From an uncultured Stenotrophomonas sp. (lineage in GTDB: Bacteria > Pseudomonadota > Gammaproteobacteria > Xanthomonadales > Xanthomonadaceae), in assembly GCF_913778665.1 (NCBI RefSeq), contig NZ_CAJYVQ010000012.1, forward strand, positions 406,267-470,266: a DNA stretch of 64,000 bases. The letters are read 5' to 3'. Below, in pieces: positions 10,269-18,554 of this stretch (the stretch's first letter is position 1; the number at the start of each line of letters is the position of its first letter). The notes under the pieces were generated by a model that had not been told where the DNA came from, did no database searches, and worked only from the letters and a program-made list of their open reading frames with translations. The translations under genes were made by a program, and so were the position numbers.

Positions 10269-11126
10269 ATGTCTGTCAAAACCGAACCCTCCCTGCGCCA
10301 GGTGGTGGCCGAGGCCAGCGCTCGCCTGGGCGGCATCGAGGCCCGCCATGAGGCCGAACTGCTGCTGCTGCATGTGCTGGGGCGCCCGCGCAGCTGGCTG
10401 TTCGCGCACGCCACCGACCCGCTGCCCTGCGCCGATCAGGCCGCCTTCGAAGCCCTGCTGGCACGCCGCGTGGCCGGTGAGCCGGTGGCCTACCTGACCG
10501 GCCGCCGCGGCTTCTGGACGCTGGACCTGGAGGTGGACCCGTGCACCCTGATTCCGCGCCCGGAAACTGAGCTGCTGGTCGAGCTGGCGCTGGAGCGCCT
10601 GCCGGCCGATCGCGACCTGCTGGTGGCCGATCTCGGCACCGGCAGCGGCGCCATTGCCCTGGCCCTGGCCAGCGAACGGCCGCAGGCGCAGGTGCTGGCC
10701 ACCGATGCCAGCCCGGGCGCGCTGGCCGTGGCCGCGCGCAATGCTGCCCGTCATGAACTGCGCAACGTGCGCTTCGCCGAGGGCGGGCACGACTGGTATG
10801 CGCCGTTGCAGGGGGCGCGTTTCGACCTGATTGCCAGCAACCCGCCGTACATCGCCAGCGATGACCCGCACCTGCAGCAGGGCGACCTGCGCTTCGAGCC
10901 GTCCACCGCACTGGCGTCCGGCCTGGATGGGCTGGATGACATCCGCCGCATCGTTGCCGGCGGCCAGGCGCATCTGCTGCCCGGTGGCTGGTTGCTGATC
11001 GAGCACGGCTGGGACCAGGGCGAGGCGATCCGCGCGCTGTTCGACGCCGCCGGTTTTGCCGACGTGCAGACCGTGCAGGACCTGGAGCAGCGCGACCGCA
11101 TCACCCTGGGCCGGCGACCGGCCTAG
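10269..11126 (+). CDS. prmC: Peptide chain release factor N5-glutamine methyltransferase
   Basis: Methylates the glutamine of the GGQ motif in release factors 1 and 2, using S-adenosylmethionine. 285 residues: an N-terminal helical bundle that binds the release factor, then a Rossmann methyltransferase domain with the SAM loop [15 protein letters not shown] and the catalytic NPPY ([10 protein letters not shown]). Start 10269 matches the family N-terminus; a frame extension upstream to 10170 runs through the SMAG repeat and is rejected. prfA, encoding its substrate, lies elsewhere in the window and not beside it as in many bacteria. Confidence 0.95.
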   Translation: MSVKTEPSLRQVVAEASARLGGIEARHEAELLLLHVLGRPRSWLFAHATDPLPCADQAAFEALLARRVAGEPVAYLTGRRGFWTLDLEVDPCTLIPRPETELLVELALERLPADRDLLVADLGTGSGAIALALASERPQAQVLATDASPGALAVAARNAARHELRNVRFAEGGHDWYAPLQGARFDLIASNPPYIASDDPHLQQGDLRFEPSTALASGLDGLDDIRRIVAGGQAHLLPGGWLLIEHGWDQGEAIRALFDAAGFADVQTVQDLEQRDRITLGRRPA

Positions 11127-11174
11127 AATGGAGGTTCTCCTGCCCCGGCAGGGCATCACCCTGGAGCTGCAAGC

Positions 11175-12116
11175 ATGCGTACGCTGTACCCCGCCATCAC
11201 CCCCTACGACGTCGGCACCCTGAAGGTCGACGACCGCCACACGCTGTACTTCGAACAGTGCGGCAACCCGGACGGAAAGCCGGTGGTGATGCTGCACGGT
11301 GGCCCGGGTGGCGGTTGCAGCGACAAGATGCGCCAGTTCCACGACCCGTCGAAGTACCGCATCATCCTGTTCGACCAGCGCGGTGCCGGCCGTTCCACCC
11401 CACACGCCGACCTGGTGGACAACACCACTTGGGACCTCGTCGCCGATATCGAAACGCTGCGTGAGCATCTGAAGGTTGATCGCTGGCAGGTGTTCGGCGG
11501 CAGCTGGGGCTCGACCCTGGCACTGGCCTATGCCGAAACCCACCCGCAGCGCGTGACCGAGCTGGTGCTGCGCGGCATCTTCATGCTGCGCCGCTGGGAA
11601 CTGGAATGGTTCTACCAGGAAGGTGCCAACCGCCTGTTCCCGGATGCCTGGGAGCATTATCTGAAGCCGATCCCGTCGGTGGAACGTCATGACCTGATCT
11701 CGGCCTTCCACCGCCGGCTGACCAGCGACGACGAAGCCACCCGCCTGGAAGCGGCCAAGGCCTGGGCGGTGTGGGAAGGCGCGACCAGCTTCCTGCACGT
11801 CGATGACGACTTCATCAACAGCCACGAAGACCCGCACTTCGCGCTGGCCTTCGCCCGCATCGAGAACCACTACTTCGTCAACGGTGGCTTCTTCGAGGTG
11901 GAAGACCAGCTGCTGCGCGACGCGCACCGCATCGCCGACATTCCGGGCGTGATCGTGCACGGTCGCTACGACGTGGTCTGCCCGCTGGCCAACGCCTGGG
12001 ACCTGGCCAAGGTGTGGCCGAAGGCGAAGCTGGAAATCACCCCGGCCTCGGGCCACTCGGCGTTCGAAGCCGAGAACGTGGACGCACTGGTACGCGCCAC
12101 CGATAGCTTTGCCTGA
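11175..12116 (+). CDS. pip: Proline iminopeptidase
   Basis: Cytoplasmic serine peptidase (family S33, alpha/beta hydrolase) releasing N-terminal proline. 313 residues, the usual length. The oxyanion region HGGPGGG is near residue 42, the nucleophile elbow is GGSWGS near residue 110, the acid is in GRYDVVCP and the histidine in SGHSAFE. The gene starts 48 bases after prmC in the same direction and may share its transcript. The Xanthomonas homologue is a well-studied member of the family. Confidence 0.96.
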   Translation: MRTLYPAITPYDVGTLKVDDRHTLYFEQCGNPDGKPVVMLHGGPGGGCSDKMRQFHDPSKYRIILFDQRGAGRSTPHADLVDNTTWDLVADIETLREHLKVDRWQVFGGSWGSTLALAYAETHPQRVTELVLRGIFMLRRWELEWFYQEGANRLFPDAWEHYLKPIPSVERHDLISAFHRRLTSDDEATRLEAAKAWAVWEGATSFLHVDDDFINSHEDPHFALAFARIENHYFVNGGFFEVEDQLLRDAHRIADIPGVIVHGRYDVVCPLANAWDLAKVWPKAKLEITPASGHSAFEAENVDALVRATDSFA

Positions 12117-12167
12117 TCGCTGGTGCCGGCTGCTGGCCACGCAACCTGTAATCGCCTGGTTCGGTGC

Positions 12168-12194
12168 AGGCGCCGGCCAGCGGCAGGCGCTACC
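12168..12194 (-). repeat. SMAG element overlapping the LysR gene stop
   Basis: On the minus strand it reads GTAGCGCCTGCCGCTGGCCG. The TAG of its GTAG head is the stop codon of the LysR-family gene (12192-12190). Confidence 0.75.
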
Positions 12195-13089
12195 ACTCCC
12201 CGGCCAACAACGCGTCGGCCAGCACCTGCAGCTTCGGTGAGTGCTGCCGCGACGGCGGGTAGATCAGCGACAGCTCGCGGCTGCGGCCTTCAAACGGCTG
12301 CAGTACGCGCTGCAGGCGTCCGTCGGCCAACGCATCGGCCACCGCGAAATCCATCACCTGCACGATGCCGATGCCGGCGATGGCCGCTTCCACCAGCGGG
12401 TCGCCGCTGTCGAACACCATCCGCGTCGGCGGGGTGAAGTCGCGCAGCCGCCCGTGCTGCAGGAACTGCCAATCGACCACGCGACCACTGCGCAGGTTGC
12501 GCACCGCCAGGCAGGCGTGGTCCTGCAGCGCCGCGACATCGATCGGCGCGCCGCAACGGGCCAGATAGGACGGGCTGGCCACCGTCACCCAGCGCAGCGG
12601 CCGCAGCGGCCGCGCAACGATGCGCTGGTCGGCAATCACGCCGGTGCGCAGCGCGGCATCGAAGCCTTCCTCGACCAGATCGACCAGGCGATCACTGAGC
12701 ACCGCGTCCACCTGCAGCTGCGGGTGCTGCTGCAGCAACGGCCCCAGCAGCGGCACCAGCACCTTGCGCCCGAACATCGATGGCGCACTGATCTTCAGCG
12801 TGCCCGACGGCGTGCACGGGCGGTCAGCCAGCTGCCGTTCGGCGTCCTCAAGGCCGCATAGCAGCGGCGCGACCTGGTCGACGAACTGGCGCCCATCCGG
12901 GGTCAGCGCCACGTTGCGGGTGTTCCGCTGCAGCAACTTCACCCCCAGCGTGGCCTCCAGCCGGCCGATCGCGCGCGACAGCCCGGACTGGCTCAGGCCC
13001 AGCTGCCCGGCGGCAACGGTGAAACTGCGGGCTTCGGCCACCTGCACCAGCATGCGCACCGCATTGAGGTCCATCGACAGTCCATTCAT
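12190..13089 (-). CDS. LysR-family transcriptional regulator
   Basis: Winged helix-turn-helix at residues 7-66 (MLVQVAEARSFTVAAGQLGL) followed by a LysR substrate-binding domain; 299 residues, normal for the family. It is transcribed divergently from an MFS exporter, a common arrangement in which the regulator controls the exporter and itself. Start at 13089 gives MNGLSMDLNAVRM; the ATG at 13074 is an equally typical start, and neither has a strong ribosome binding site. The TAG stop is supplied by the GTAG head of a SMAG repeat that starts inside the gene end. Confidence 0.88.
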   Translation of the reverse strand: MNGLSMDLNAVRMLVQVAEARSFTVAAGQLGLSQSGLSRAIGRLEATLGVKLLQRNTRNVALTPDGRQFVDQVAPLLCGLEDAERQLADRPCTPSGTLKISAPSMFGRKVLVPLLGPLLQQHPQLQVDAVLSDRLVDLVEEGFDAALRTGVIADQRIVARPLRPLRWVTVASPSYLARCGAPIDVAALQDHACLAVRNLRSGRVVDWQFLQHGRLRDFTPPTRMVFDSGDPLVEAAIAGIGIVQVMDFAVADALADGRLQRVLQPFEGRSRELSLIYPPSRQHSPKLQVLADALLAGEW

Positions 13090-13126
13090 GCTGAAAATCA
13101 TGACAGATATGGCTGAGAAGGGGTTT

Positions 13127-13146
13127 ATTGATTGCTCTGCATCAAT
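13127..13146. promoter_or_regulatory. Candidate LysR operator in the divergent promoter
   Basis: Perfect inverted repeat ATTGAT-N8-ATCAAT, containing the T-N11-A pattern typical of LysR-type sites, between the divergent LysR and MFS genes. Confidence 0.5.
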
Positions 13147-13180
13147 GAGACTGCGCTCCCCCCACTGCACCCGACCGCCG

Positions 13181-14593
13181 ATGCCTCCCCTCAAGTACCC
13201 GCGATGGGCGCTGACCCTGCTGGCCACCGCCCAGCTGATCATCGCCCTGGACGCCACCATCATCTTCGTCGCCCTGCATGACATGGGGCGCGCGCTGCAG
13301 ATCAATGCGCAGCAGCTGCAATGGGTGGTCAGTGCCTACACCGTCGCCTTCGGCGGCAGCCTGCTGCTGGGGGGCCGTGCCGCCGACCTGATCGGCCGTC
13401 GCCGCTTCTATCGGCTGGGGATGCTGCTGTTCGCACTGGCGTCGCTGCTCGGTGCGCTGGCGCCGAATGCCACGCTGCTGATCATCGCGCGCGCGGCACA
13501 GGGCATCGGCGCGGCACTGCTGTTCCCGGCCACGCTGGCACTGATCAACACGCTGTACGCGGAAGGCCCGGTGCGCAACCGCGCGCTGGCGATCTGGAGC
13601 ATGGCCAGCGCGGTGGGCCTGGCGCTGGGCACGCTGCTCGGTGGCGTGCTGACCCAGGCGTTCGGCTGGCCGGCGGTGCTGGCCGTGATCGTGCCGCTGG
13701 CCACCGCCTGTGCGGTCGCTGCGGGCGCGTGGTTGCCGGCCGATGGCCCGCGTGCGCAGGGCCGCTCGTTCGATCTGGCCGGCTGCATCACCGTCACTCT
13801 CGGCGGCAGCCTGCTGGTGACCACCCTGGTGCAGGGCCCGGAATGGGGCTGGACCGCACCGGCCACGCTGGGCTGCCTGCTGCTGTCGGTGCTGCTGCTG
13901 GTGGTGTTCGTGCAGATCGAGCAGCGCAGCCGCGATCCGCTGATGCAGTTCGCACTGCTGCGCCTGCCCGGACTGCGCGCCGCGCTGGGCCTGACCTTCG
14001 CCTTCATGAGCAGCTATGGAGTGCAGTACTACTTCATGGCGCTGTACTTCCAGGACGGCTACGGCTGGAGCCCGTTGCAGGCCGGCCTGGCGTTCCTGCC
14101 GGCCACCGCGGTGTGCACGGTCGGCATCCAGCTGGCCGAGTGGACGCTGCAGCGCTGGAGCGCGCGCAAGGTGCTGGTGGTCGGGCAGCTGGCCGGTGCC
14201 ATCGGTATTGCCTGGGTGGCCGCGACGCTGCCGCACGGCGCGAACTTCTGGCCGCTGCTGCCCGGCGTGGTGGTGCTGAGCATCGGCCAGGGCATGACCT
14301 GGACCTCGATGTGGATCGTGGCCGGGCAGGGCGTGCCGTCTGCACAGCAGGGCGTGGCGTCGGGCATGGCGGCCACCGCGCAGCAGATCGGCGGTGCGCT
14401 GGGCCTGGCCGTGCTGGTCATGGTGGCCAATGCCGATGCGGGTGCCGCCGGTTCGCCGACTGCACTGGCCGGTCTGGTGCGCGCCGAGTACGGCGCCGCG
14501 TTGTTCGCCCTGTTCGGCGTGGTCATCGCGCTGGGCCTGCGCTCGGCGCCGCTAGACTCGGCAGCGACTGCTTGCCTGGGCACTGACGCATGA
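13181..14593 (+). CDS. MFS transporter, DHA2 (EmrB/QacA-like) family
   Basis: Inner-membrane proton-driven exporter, about 14 predicted membrane segments over 470 residues. Family motifs are visible: LDATIIFVAL in the first segment (motif D1), WVVSAYTVAF in the second and the loop GGRAADLIGRRRFYRLGM (motif A). Substrate cannot be read from sequence; relatives expel drugs and toxic organics. Start 13181 is chosen because the earlier in-frame ATG at 13145 overlaps the candidate LysR operator. Probably controlled by the divergent LysR regulator. The stop overlaps the next ATG (ATGA). Confidence 0.9.
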   Translation: MPPLKYPRWALTLLATAQLIIALDATIIFVALHDMGRALQINAQQLQWVVSAYTVAFGGSLLLGGRAADLIGRRRFYRLGMLLFALASLLGALAPNATLLIIARAAQGIGAALLFPATLALINTLYAEGPVRNRALAIWSMASAVGLALGTLLGGVLTQAFGWPAVLAVIVPLATACAVAAGAWLPADGPRAQGRSFDLAGCITVTLGGSLLVTTLVQGPEWGWTAPATLGCLLLSVLLLVVFVQIEQRSRDPLMQFALLRLPGLRAALGLTFAFMSSYGVQYYFMALYFQDGYGWSPLQAGLAFLPATAVCTVGIQLAEWTLQRWSARKVLVVGQLAGAIGIAWVAATLPHGANFWPLLPGVVVLSIGQGMTWTSMWIVAGQGVPSAQQGVASGMAATAQQIGGALGLAVLVMVANADAGAAGSPTALAGLVRAEYGAALFALFGVVIALGLRSAPLDSAATACLGTDA

Positions 14594-15021
14594 TCGAACT
14601 GCTGGACCTGCAACAGACCCTGCATGCCTTCGCCGCCTGCAACGATGACGATGAGGTGTGGGACATCTTCGGCTGGGTGATGACCAGCGATGAGAACCTG
14701 CTGGATGCGCGGCTGTGGCTACCTTCGTCCAGCAATGAAGCGCTGGATGACGACGGCGAGCGATCGGCCGCTTCGGCAGCGATGGGGCTGTTTCCGTATC
14801 TGGAACCAGCCACGTTCGCCGACGTCCTCAAGGTGCAGAAGCGGCAGCGCCCGCTGTCATCCGTGCAGGACTATGCGCAGGCGCTGGCGTACTACGCTGA
14901 ATTCGATGCGTTCCAGCAGGTCGATGGCGTCGACGTAGCCTTGGGGGGGCGGAAGCTGCAGCACAGGCGGCTGCGCGCGAGGCGGGTGTGGGCACAGGCA
15001 TCTTCGCGTCCTTCGATCTGA
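14590..15021 (+). CDS. Hypothetical protein, N-terminal part of a frameshifted gene
   Basis: Starts in an ATGA overlap with the MFS exporter gene, so translation is coupled. The first 118 residues are acidic and look like a real globular domain (LDLQQTLHAFAACNDDDEVW, then LYYAEF-type helices). After a run of seven G at 14943-14949 the frame becomes arginine-rich and noncoding in character for about 25 residues and stops. The -1 frame after the G7 run continues in natural-looking sequence into the frame ending at 15260. Joined by one -1 shift, the product would be 223 residues. Either a mutation or sequencing indel in a G8 tract, phase variation, or programmed frameshifting explains it. Confidence 0.6.
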   Translation: MIELLDLQQTLHAFAACNDDDEVWDIFGWVMTSDENLLDARLWLPSSSNEALDDDGERSAASAAMGLFPYLEPATFADVLKVQKRQRPLSSVQDYAQALAYYAEFDAFQQVDGVDVALGGRKLQHRRLRARRVWAQASSRPSI

Positions 15022-15260
15022 CGCTGAGAGCGTGCCCGCAGGGGCAGATCAAAGCCGCAGCCCAGCGCGTGGCGCGCCTGCTGGAGATTCCGTTGGGCGA
15101 GGCGTTGGCGCGCTGCCGTGCGTTGCCATTGGTGCTGGGTGAAGCGCTGGATCGTCGCCGCGCGCAGGCGATCAAGGATGACTTCACCGCCGTCGGCGCA
15201 AGGCTGCAGGTTCAGGGTTTCAAACCGTTCCCGTGGATGGAGGCGCCTACGCTGCGGTAG
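14988..15260 (+). CDS. Hypothetical protein, C-terminal part of the same gene (L7/L12-like fold)
   Basis: This 90-residue frame has an internal ATG but its coding character extends upstream to the G7 run at 14943, which argues that it is the tail of the preceding gene and not a separate gene. The sequence QIKAAAQRVARLLEIPLGEALA and the later AIKDDFTAVGARLQV recall the C-terminal domain of ribosomal protein L7/L12. The TAG stop at 15258-15260 is the head of a SMAG repeat. Function unknown. Confidence 0.5.
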   Translation: MGTGIFASFDLTLRACPQGQIKAAAQRVARLLEIPLGEALARCRALPLVLGEALDRRRAQAIKDDFTAVGARLQVQGFKPFPWMEAPTLR

Positions 15261-15331
15261 CGCCGGGCCATGCCCGGCGGCATTCCGTTGCGCCGCCGCG
15301 ATGCGGCTCGCCGGGCGTGGCCCGGCGCTAC
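15257..15331. repeat. Inverted pair of SMAG elements
   Basis: A forward copy (15257-15281, GTAGCGCCGGGCCATGCCCG) and a reverse copy (15307-15331, ending GGCGCTAC) face each other. Together they can form one long hairpin between two convergent genes and may act as a bidirectional terminator. Confidence 0.75.
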
Positions 15332-15356
15332 CGGGCTTCGGTCGGGTGGATGACGT

Positions 15357-16154
15357 TCAACCGAACGCCAGCAACTGCGGCTGCAATGCACTGAAGATCC
15401 GCGCCAGCCGCTCCGCCCACGCCTGCTGCCCGGCGGCATCGGCGATCAGGTCCTGGCGGATCTCCAGTTCCACGTGCACCAGCCCTCGGCCTTCGCCGTG
15501 CACCGGTACCGCGTAGTCGCTGGTACTGCTCACCGAATACGGTTCGTTGTCGCCCACCGCCAGGTCGCCTTCGTCGCGCAGCGCCTGCAGCAGCGCATGG
15601 GCAAAACGCGTGTCCTGGTGGTACAGCACGCCGGCGTGCCACGGCCGCTGCACGCCGTTCATCGCCGGAGTGAAGCTGTGCATCATCACCAGCAGGGTCG
15701 GGCGGCCGGCAGCACGGCGCGCGTCCAGTTCCGCATCGATGCGCGAGTGATACGGCGCGTGGATGGCATCGATGCGCTGCTGCCGCTGCGCCGCCGACAG
15801 CCCGGCATTGCCGGGAATCACGGTGTGGTCGCTCACTTCGGGAATCAGCGTCGGCGACGCCAGCGGGCGGTTGCAGTCGATCAGCAGGCGCGAATAGGTC
15901 TGCTCGATCGCCCACGCATCCAGCCGTTCGGCCAGTGCACGGGTGGTGCCGGCGATGCCGATGTCCCAGCCGATGTGGCGGTCCCGTTCGGCCTGCGCCA
16001 GGCCCAGGCCTGCGAGGGCACGCGGCACCTGCTGGCCGGCGTGGTCGGCCAGCAGCAGGAACGGCGAGGTGCCCTGCGCCCGGTGGATCGCATAGATCGC
16101 CGGGTCGTCGGCGCCCAGCAGCGCCGGCAGCGCGTGCAGGTCGGCGTCAGCCAC
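15357..16154 (-). CDS. N-formylglutamate amidohydrolase family protein
   Basis: 265 residues matching the N-formylglutamate amidohydrolase/HutG-like metallohydrolase family: FLLLADHAGQQVP near residue 33, the DIGIAGTTRALAERL helix, the acid-rich SRLLIDCNRP, and MMHSFTPAMNG with metal-ligand histidine and the C-terminal HVELEIRQDL. In histidine breakdown HutG releases formate from formylglutamate, but no hut genes are nearby, so the true substrate is open. It is the last of four overlapping genes; its start overlaps the NUDIX gene by eight bases. Confidence 0.88.
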   Translation of the reverse strand: MADADLHALPALLGADDPAIYAIHRAQGTSPFLLLADHAGQQVPRALAGLGLAQAERDRHIGWDIGIAGTTRALAERLDAWAIEQTYSRLLIDCNRPLASPTLIPEVSDHTVIPGNAGLSAAQRQQRIDAIHAPYHSRIDAELDARRAAGRPTLLVMMHSFTPAMNGVQRPWHAGVLYHQDTRFAHALLQALRDEGDLAVGDNEPYSVSSTSDYAVPVHGEGRGLVHVELEIRQDLIADAAGQQAWAERLARIFSALQPQLLAFG

Positions 16155-16701
16155 GCGGGCGACCGTCCAGGTGGTGCTCGATCATCCACAGGCCGGCCCA
16201 CAGCTTGGCGTCCAGCTCGTAGCCTTCGCCCATCTTCTGCACCAGCCACGCGGCGGCCTGCGCGCGCGGAATCTCGTGCACGGTGATGTCTTCGCTGTCG
16301 TCGCCGCCGCCTTCGCCGATCCGGCGCAGCCCGGTCGCGCGCACGAAGGCGATCTTCTCGCTGCTGGCGCCGGAAGAAGTCGGGCCGATCATCAGCACTT
16401 CGGCGTGATCGGCGGTCCAACCGGTCTCTTCTTCCAGCTCGCGAACGGCCGAGACTTCGATCGATTCGCCGGCGTGGATGTCGCCGACCAGGCCGGCCGG
16501 CATCTCGATGGTGGGGGCCTGCAGCGGTACGCGGAACTGCTCGACGAACAGCACCTTGTCCTCCGGCGTGACGGCGATGATGATCGCGGCCAGGCCACCG
16601 GCGTGGGTACGTTCGCTGTATTCCCAGGTGCCGCGCACCAGCATGCGCTGGTACTTGCCTTCATAGACGACACGCGGGGCTTCGGTATTGCGCTGGCTCA
16701 T
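16147..16701 (-). CDS. NUDIX hydrolase (ADP-ribose pyrophosphatase-like)
   Basis: 184 residues. The NUDIX box is complete: GDIHAGESIEVSAVRELEEE with the REVxEE-type metal ligands, preceded by a beta-sheet N-terminus (YEGKYQRMLVRGTWEY). The layout resembles ADP-ribose/ADP-sugar pyrophosphatases of the NudF/NudE type, cleaving nucleoside diphosphate linkages in the cytoplasm. Start 16701 is set by an ATGA overlap with the stop of the exonuclease gene; the upstream extension to 16794 lies inside that gene. Confidence 0.9.
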   Translation of the reverse strand: MSQRNTEAPRVVYEGKYQRMLVRGTWEYSERTHAGGLAAIIIAVTPEDKVLFVEQFRVPLQAPTIEMPAGLVGDIHAGESIEVSAVRELEEETGWTADHAEVLMIGPTSSGASSEKIAFVRATGLRRIGEGGGDDSEDITVHEIPRAQAAAWLVQKMGEGYELDAKLWAGLWMIEHHLDGRPRG

Positions 16702-17645
16702 GCGGGCTCGCTGTGGGAGGGAAGAGGGTCGGCCACGCCGGCGACATCGAACAGCCGGCGACGGGTCATTGGGCCGAAGCGCAGGGTGTGGCACAGGCCG
16801 CCGAGCAGCTCGGGGTCGGCGGCCTGGCGCAGCAGGCCGGGCTGGCTGCCTTCCAGCGGCGCGTCCAGCGCGATGGTGGTCAGCTGGCGCCAGAGCTGGG
16901 CGTGCTCGCGCTGCTCGCGCAGGCGCACCGCCATCTGTGCGGCGCCGCGCAGGCGCAGGAACGGCACTTCATCCAAGCGCTCGTACAGCGCATCCATGCT
17001 GCCGAAATGGGCCAGCAGCACCGCAGCGGACTTGCTGCCGACGCCACTGACACCGGGAATGTTGTCCACCGCATCGCCGCACAGCGCCAGGTAGTCGGCG
17101 ATCTGGTGCGCGTGCACGCCGTGACGCGCCTTTACGCCGGCCACGTTCCAGCGCTGGTTGCGCGCGTAGTCCCACTGTTCGTCGTGGTCGAGCAGCAGCT
17201 GCGACAGGTCCTTGTCGGCGGAAATGATCACGCCACGATGGCTGCCACGGTGCCGATGCAGCGCGCTGCCGATCAGGTCGTCGGCCTCGTACTCGGCGTG
17301 CGCCAGCACCACCAGGCCCAGCGCTGCACACAGCGCCTTGCAGTGCACGAACTGGCGCTTGAGCGCTTCCGGCGCCGGATCGCGGTTGGCCTTGTAGGCC
17401 GGATACAGGCGATGCCGGAAGCCGTTATCGAGGGCTTCGTCGAAGGCAATGGCGATGTGGCGGGGGCGCTCGCGCTCAAGCAGGTCCAGCAGGAAGCGGG
17501 CGAAGCCGTGCACGGCATTGGTCGGCCAGCCCTGCGCGTCCTGGAACTGGTCCGGCAGCGAGTGCCAGGCGCGGAACACATAGATGCTGGCGTCGACCAG
17601 GTACAGCGAAGGCGCCGGTGCCGGTGCCGGTGCCGGCAGGGTCAT
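16698..17645 (-). CDS. 5'-3' exonuclease / flap endonuclease family protein
   Basis: 315 residues resembling the 5'-nuclease domain of DNA polymerase I and stand-alone flap nucleases such as Xni. Acidic metal ligands are seen in LVDASIYVFRAW, IAFDEALDNGFR, AEYEADDLIG and IISADKDLSQLL, followed by a helix-hairpin-helix DNA-binding motif GVSGVGSKSA. It likely trims 5' flaps in replication or repair. The N-terminus has an alanine-proline run encoded by nearly four GCCGGT hexamers (17614-17636), which could vary in length. ATGA overlaps join it to both neighbours. Confidence 0.9.
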   Translation of the reverse strand: MTLPAPAPAPAPSLYLVDASIYVFRAWHSLPDQFQDAQGWPTNAVHGFARFLLDLLERERPRHIAIAFDEALDNGFRHRLYPAYKANRDPAPEALKRQFVHCKALCAALGLVVLAHAEYEADDLIGSALHRHRGSHRGVIISADKDLSQLLLDHDEQWDYARNQRWNVAGVKARHGVHAHQIADYLALCGDAVDNIPGVSGVGSKSAAVLLAHFGSMDALYERLDEVPFLRLRGAAQMAVRLREQREHAQLWRQLTTIALDAPLEGSQPGLLRQAADPELLGGLCHTLRFGPMTRRRLFDVAGVADPLPSHSEPA

Positions 17646-18244
17646 GCCGGCGGCGTCCAGTCGCGCAGCAAGGCGGCCGGGTCGGGGCGTTCGCGTTCGG
17701 GCACGGCAGCCTTCGGCGTGCCGATGTGGATGAAGCCGGCGATGCCTTCACCCTCGGCCAGGCCCAGGTAGGCCTGCACGGCGGGGTCGAAGGCCATCCA
17801 GGCGGTGAGCCACTGCGCGCCGAAGCCCAGCGCCTGCGCGGCCTGCAACAGGGCAAAGCAGACGCAGCCGGCAGTCATCAGCTGCTCCTGCTCGGGTACC
17901 TTGGGGTCCGGGCGCGGGCTGGCGACCACTACGATCACCAGCGGCGCATGGCTGAAACGCTGGCGATCCTTCTCGAACACGGCCTCACCGGCCTGCGGGT
18001 CGCGCTGGCGGCTGCGCTCGGCCAGGAAGTCGCCCAGAATGTGACGTGCATCGCCGGCGATCTTCAGGAAGCGGAACGGCACGCGCTTGCCGTGGTCGGG
18101 CACGCGCACCGCCGAGGCCAGCATCCGCTGCAAGGTAGCCGGGTCCGGGCCGGGCTCGGCCAGCTGCCGCGAAGGCACGGAGCGGCGGGCATCCAGGGCG
18201 AGCAGGGCGGCAGGGTCGGGCATGGTGTCTGAACCGGTCATCAC
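17642..18244 (-). CDS. Nitroreductase family protein (YdjA-like)
   Basis: Small FMN-dependent nitroreductase-fold protein, 200 residues. RRSVPSRQLAEPGPD at the N-terminus, VRVPDHGKRVPFRF and the phrase TAGCVCFALLQAAQALGFG match the E. coli YdjA subgroup, whose natural substrate is unsettled. First gene of a four-gene overlapping set with the exonuclease, NUDIX and amidohydrolase genes. Two ATG codons (18244, 18241) are adjacent. The 310 bases upstream hold its promoter, shared in space with the divergent DUF1631 gene. Confidence 0.9.
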   Translation of the reverse strand: MMTGSDTMPDPAALLALDARRSVPSRQLAEPGPDPATLQRMLASAVRVPDHGKRVPFRFLKIAGDARHILGDFLAERSRQRDPQAGEAVFEKDRQRFSHAPLVIVVVASPRPDPKVPEQEQLMTAGCVCFALLQAAQALGFGAQWLTAWMAFDPAVQAYLGLAEGEGIAGFIHIGTPKAAVPERERPDPAALLRDWTPPA

Positions 18245-18554
18245 GGGGGGTTGATTATAGTCGGGGTGGTCAAGGACGCCGTTTGTGTCGCGTCCGGCCT
18301 CTCAATATCAAACTGTGATGAACGTCATGCCACTGACGGGAAACGGACGTCCGCTTCCCCTCGCCTCGCAGGCCTTGCACGGCTTACGATATCCATCTTG
18401 CCGGGCCCCCGGTCATGAGGTTTGAAGTGAGGACTGTTTCACTGTCCGTGACGGGCTGGCCGGCCTACCATCGACGTACCGGTACATGGGGTGTACCGGC
18501 CGTCGCGATGTTCACGCTGTCTGTCGTATCAGAGAAGGTGGGGAGCCTTCCCGA
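18245..18554. promoter_or_regulatory. Divergent intergenic region, nitroreductase / DUF1631
   Basis: 310 bases without a gene. Seen: TGTGATGAACGTCATG at 18314-18329, a partial match to the CRP/Clp-type TGTGA-N6-TCACA site, and a perfect inverted repeat CCGGTACA-N5-TGTACCGG at about 18479-18499, 55 bases before the DUF1631 start. Either could be a protein-binding site; both are unproven. Confidence 0.4.

Noticed and set aside
10161..12140. 659-aa open frame on the minus strand
   Set aside because: Antisense to prmC and pip, which carry intact catalytic motifs.
12620..13180. Extension of the MFS gene to 657 aa
   Set aside because: Would overlap the LysR gene on the other strand and the shared operator; the family starts near 13181.
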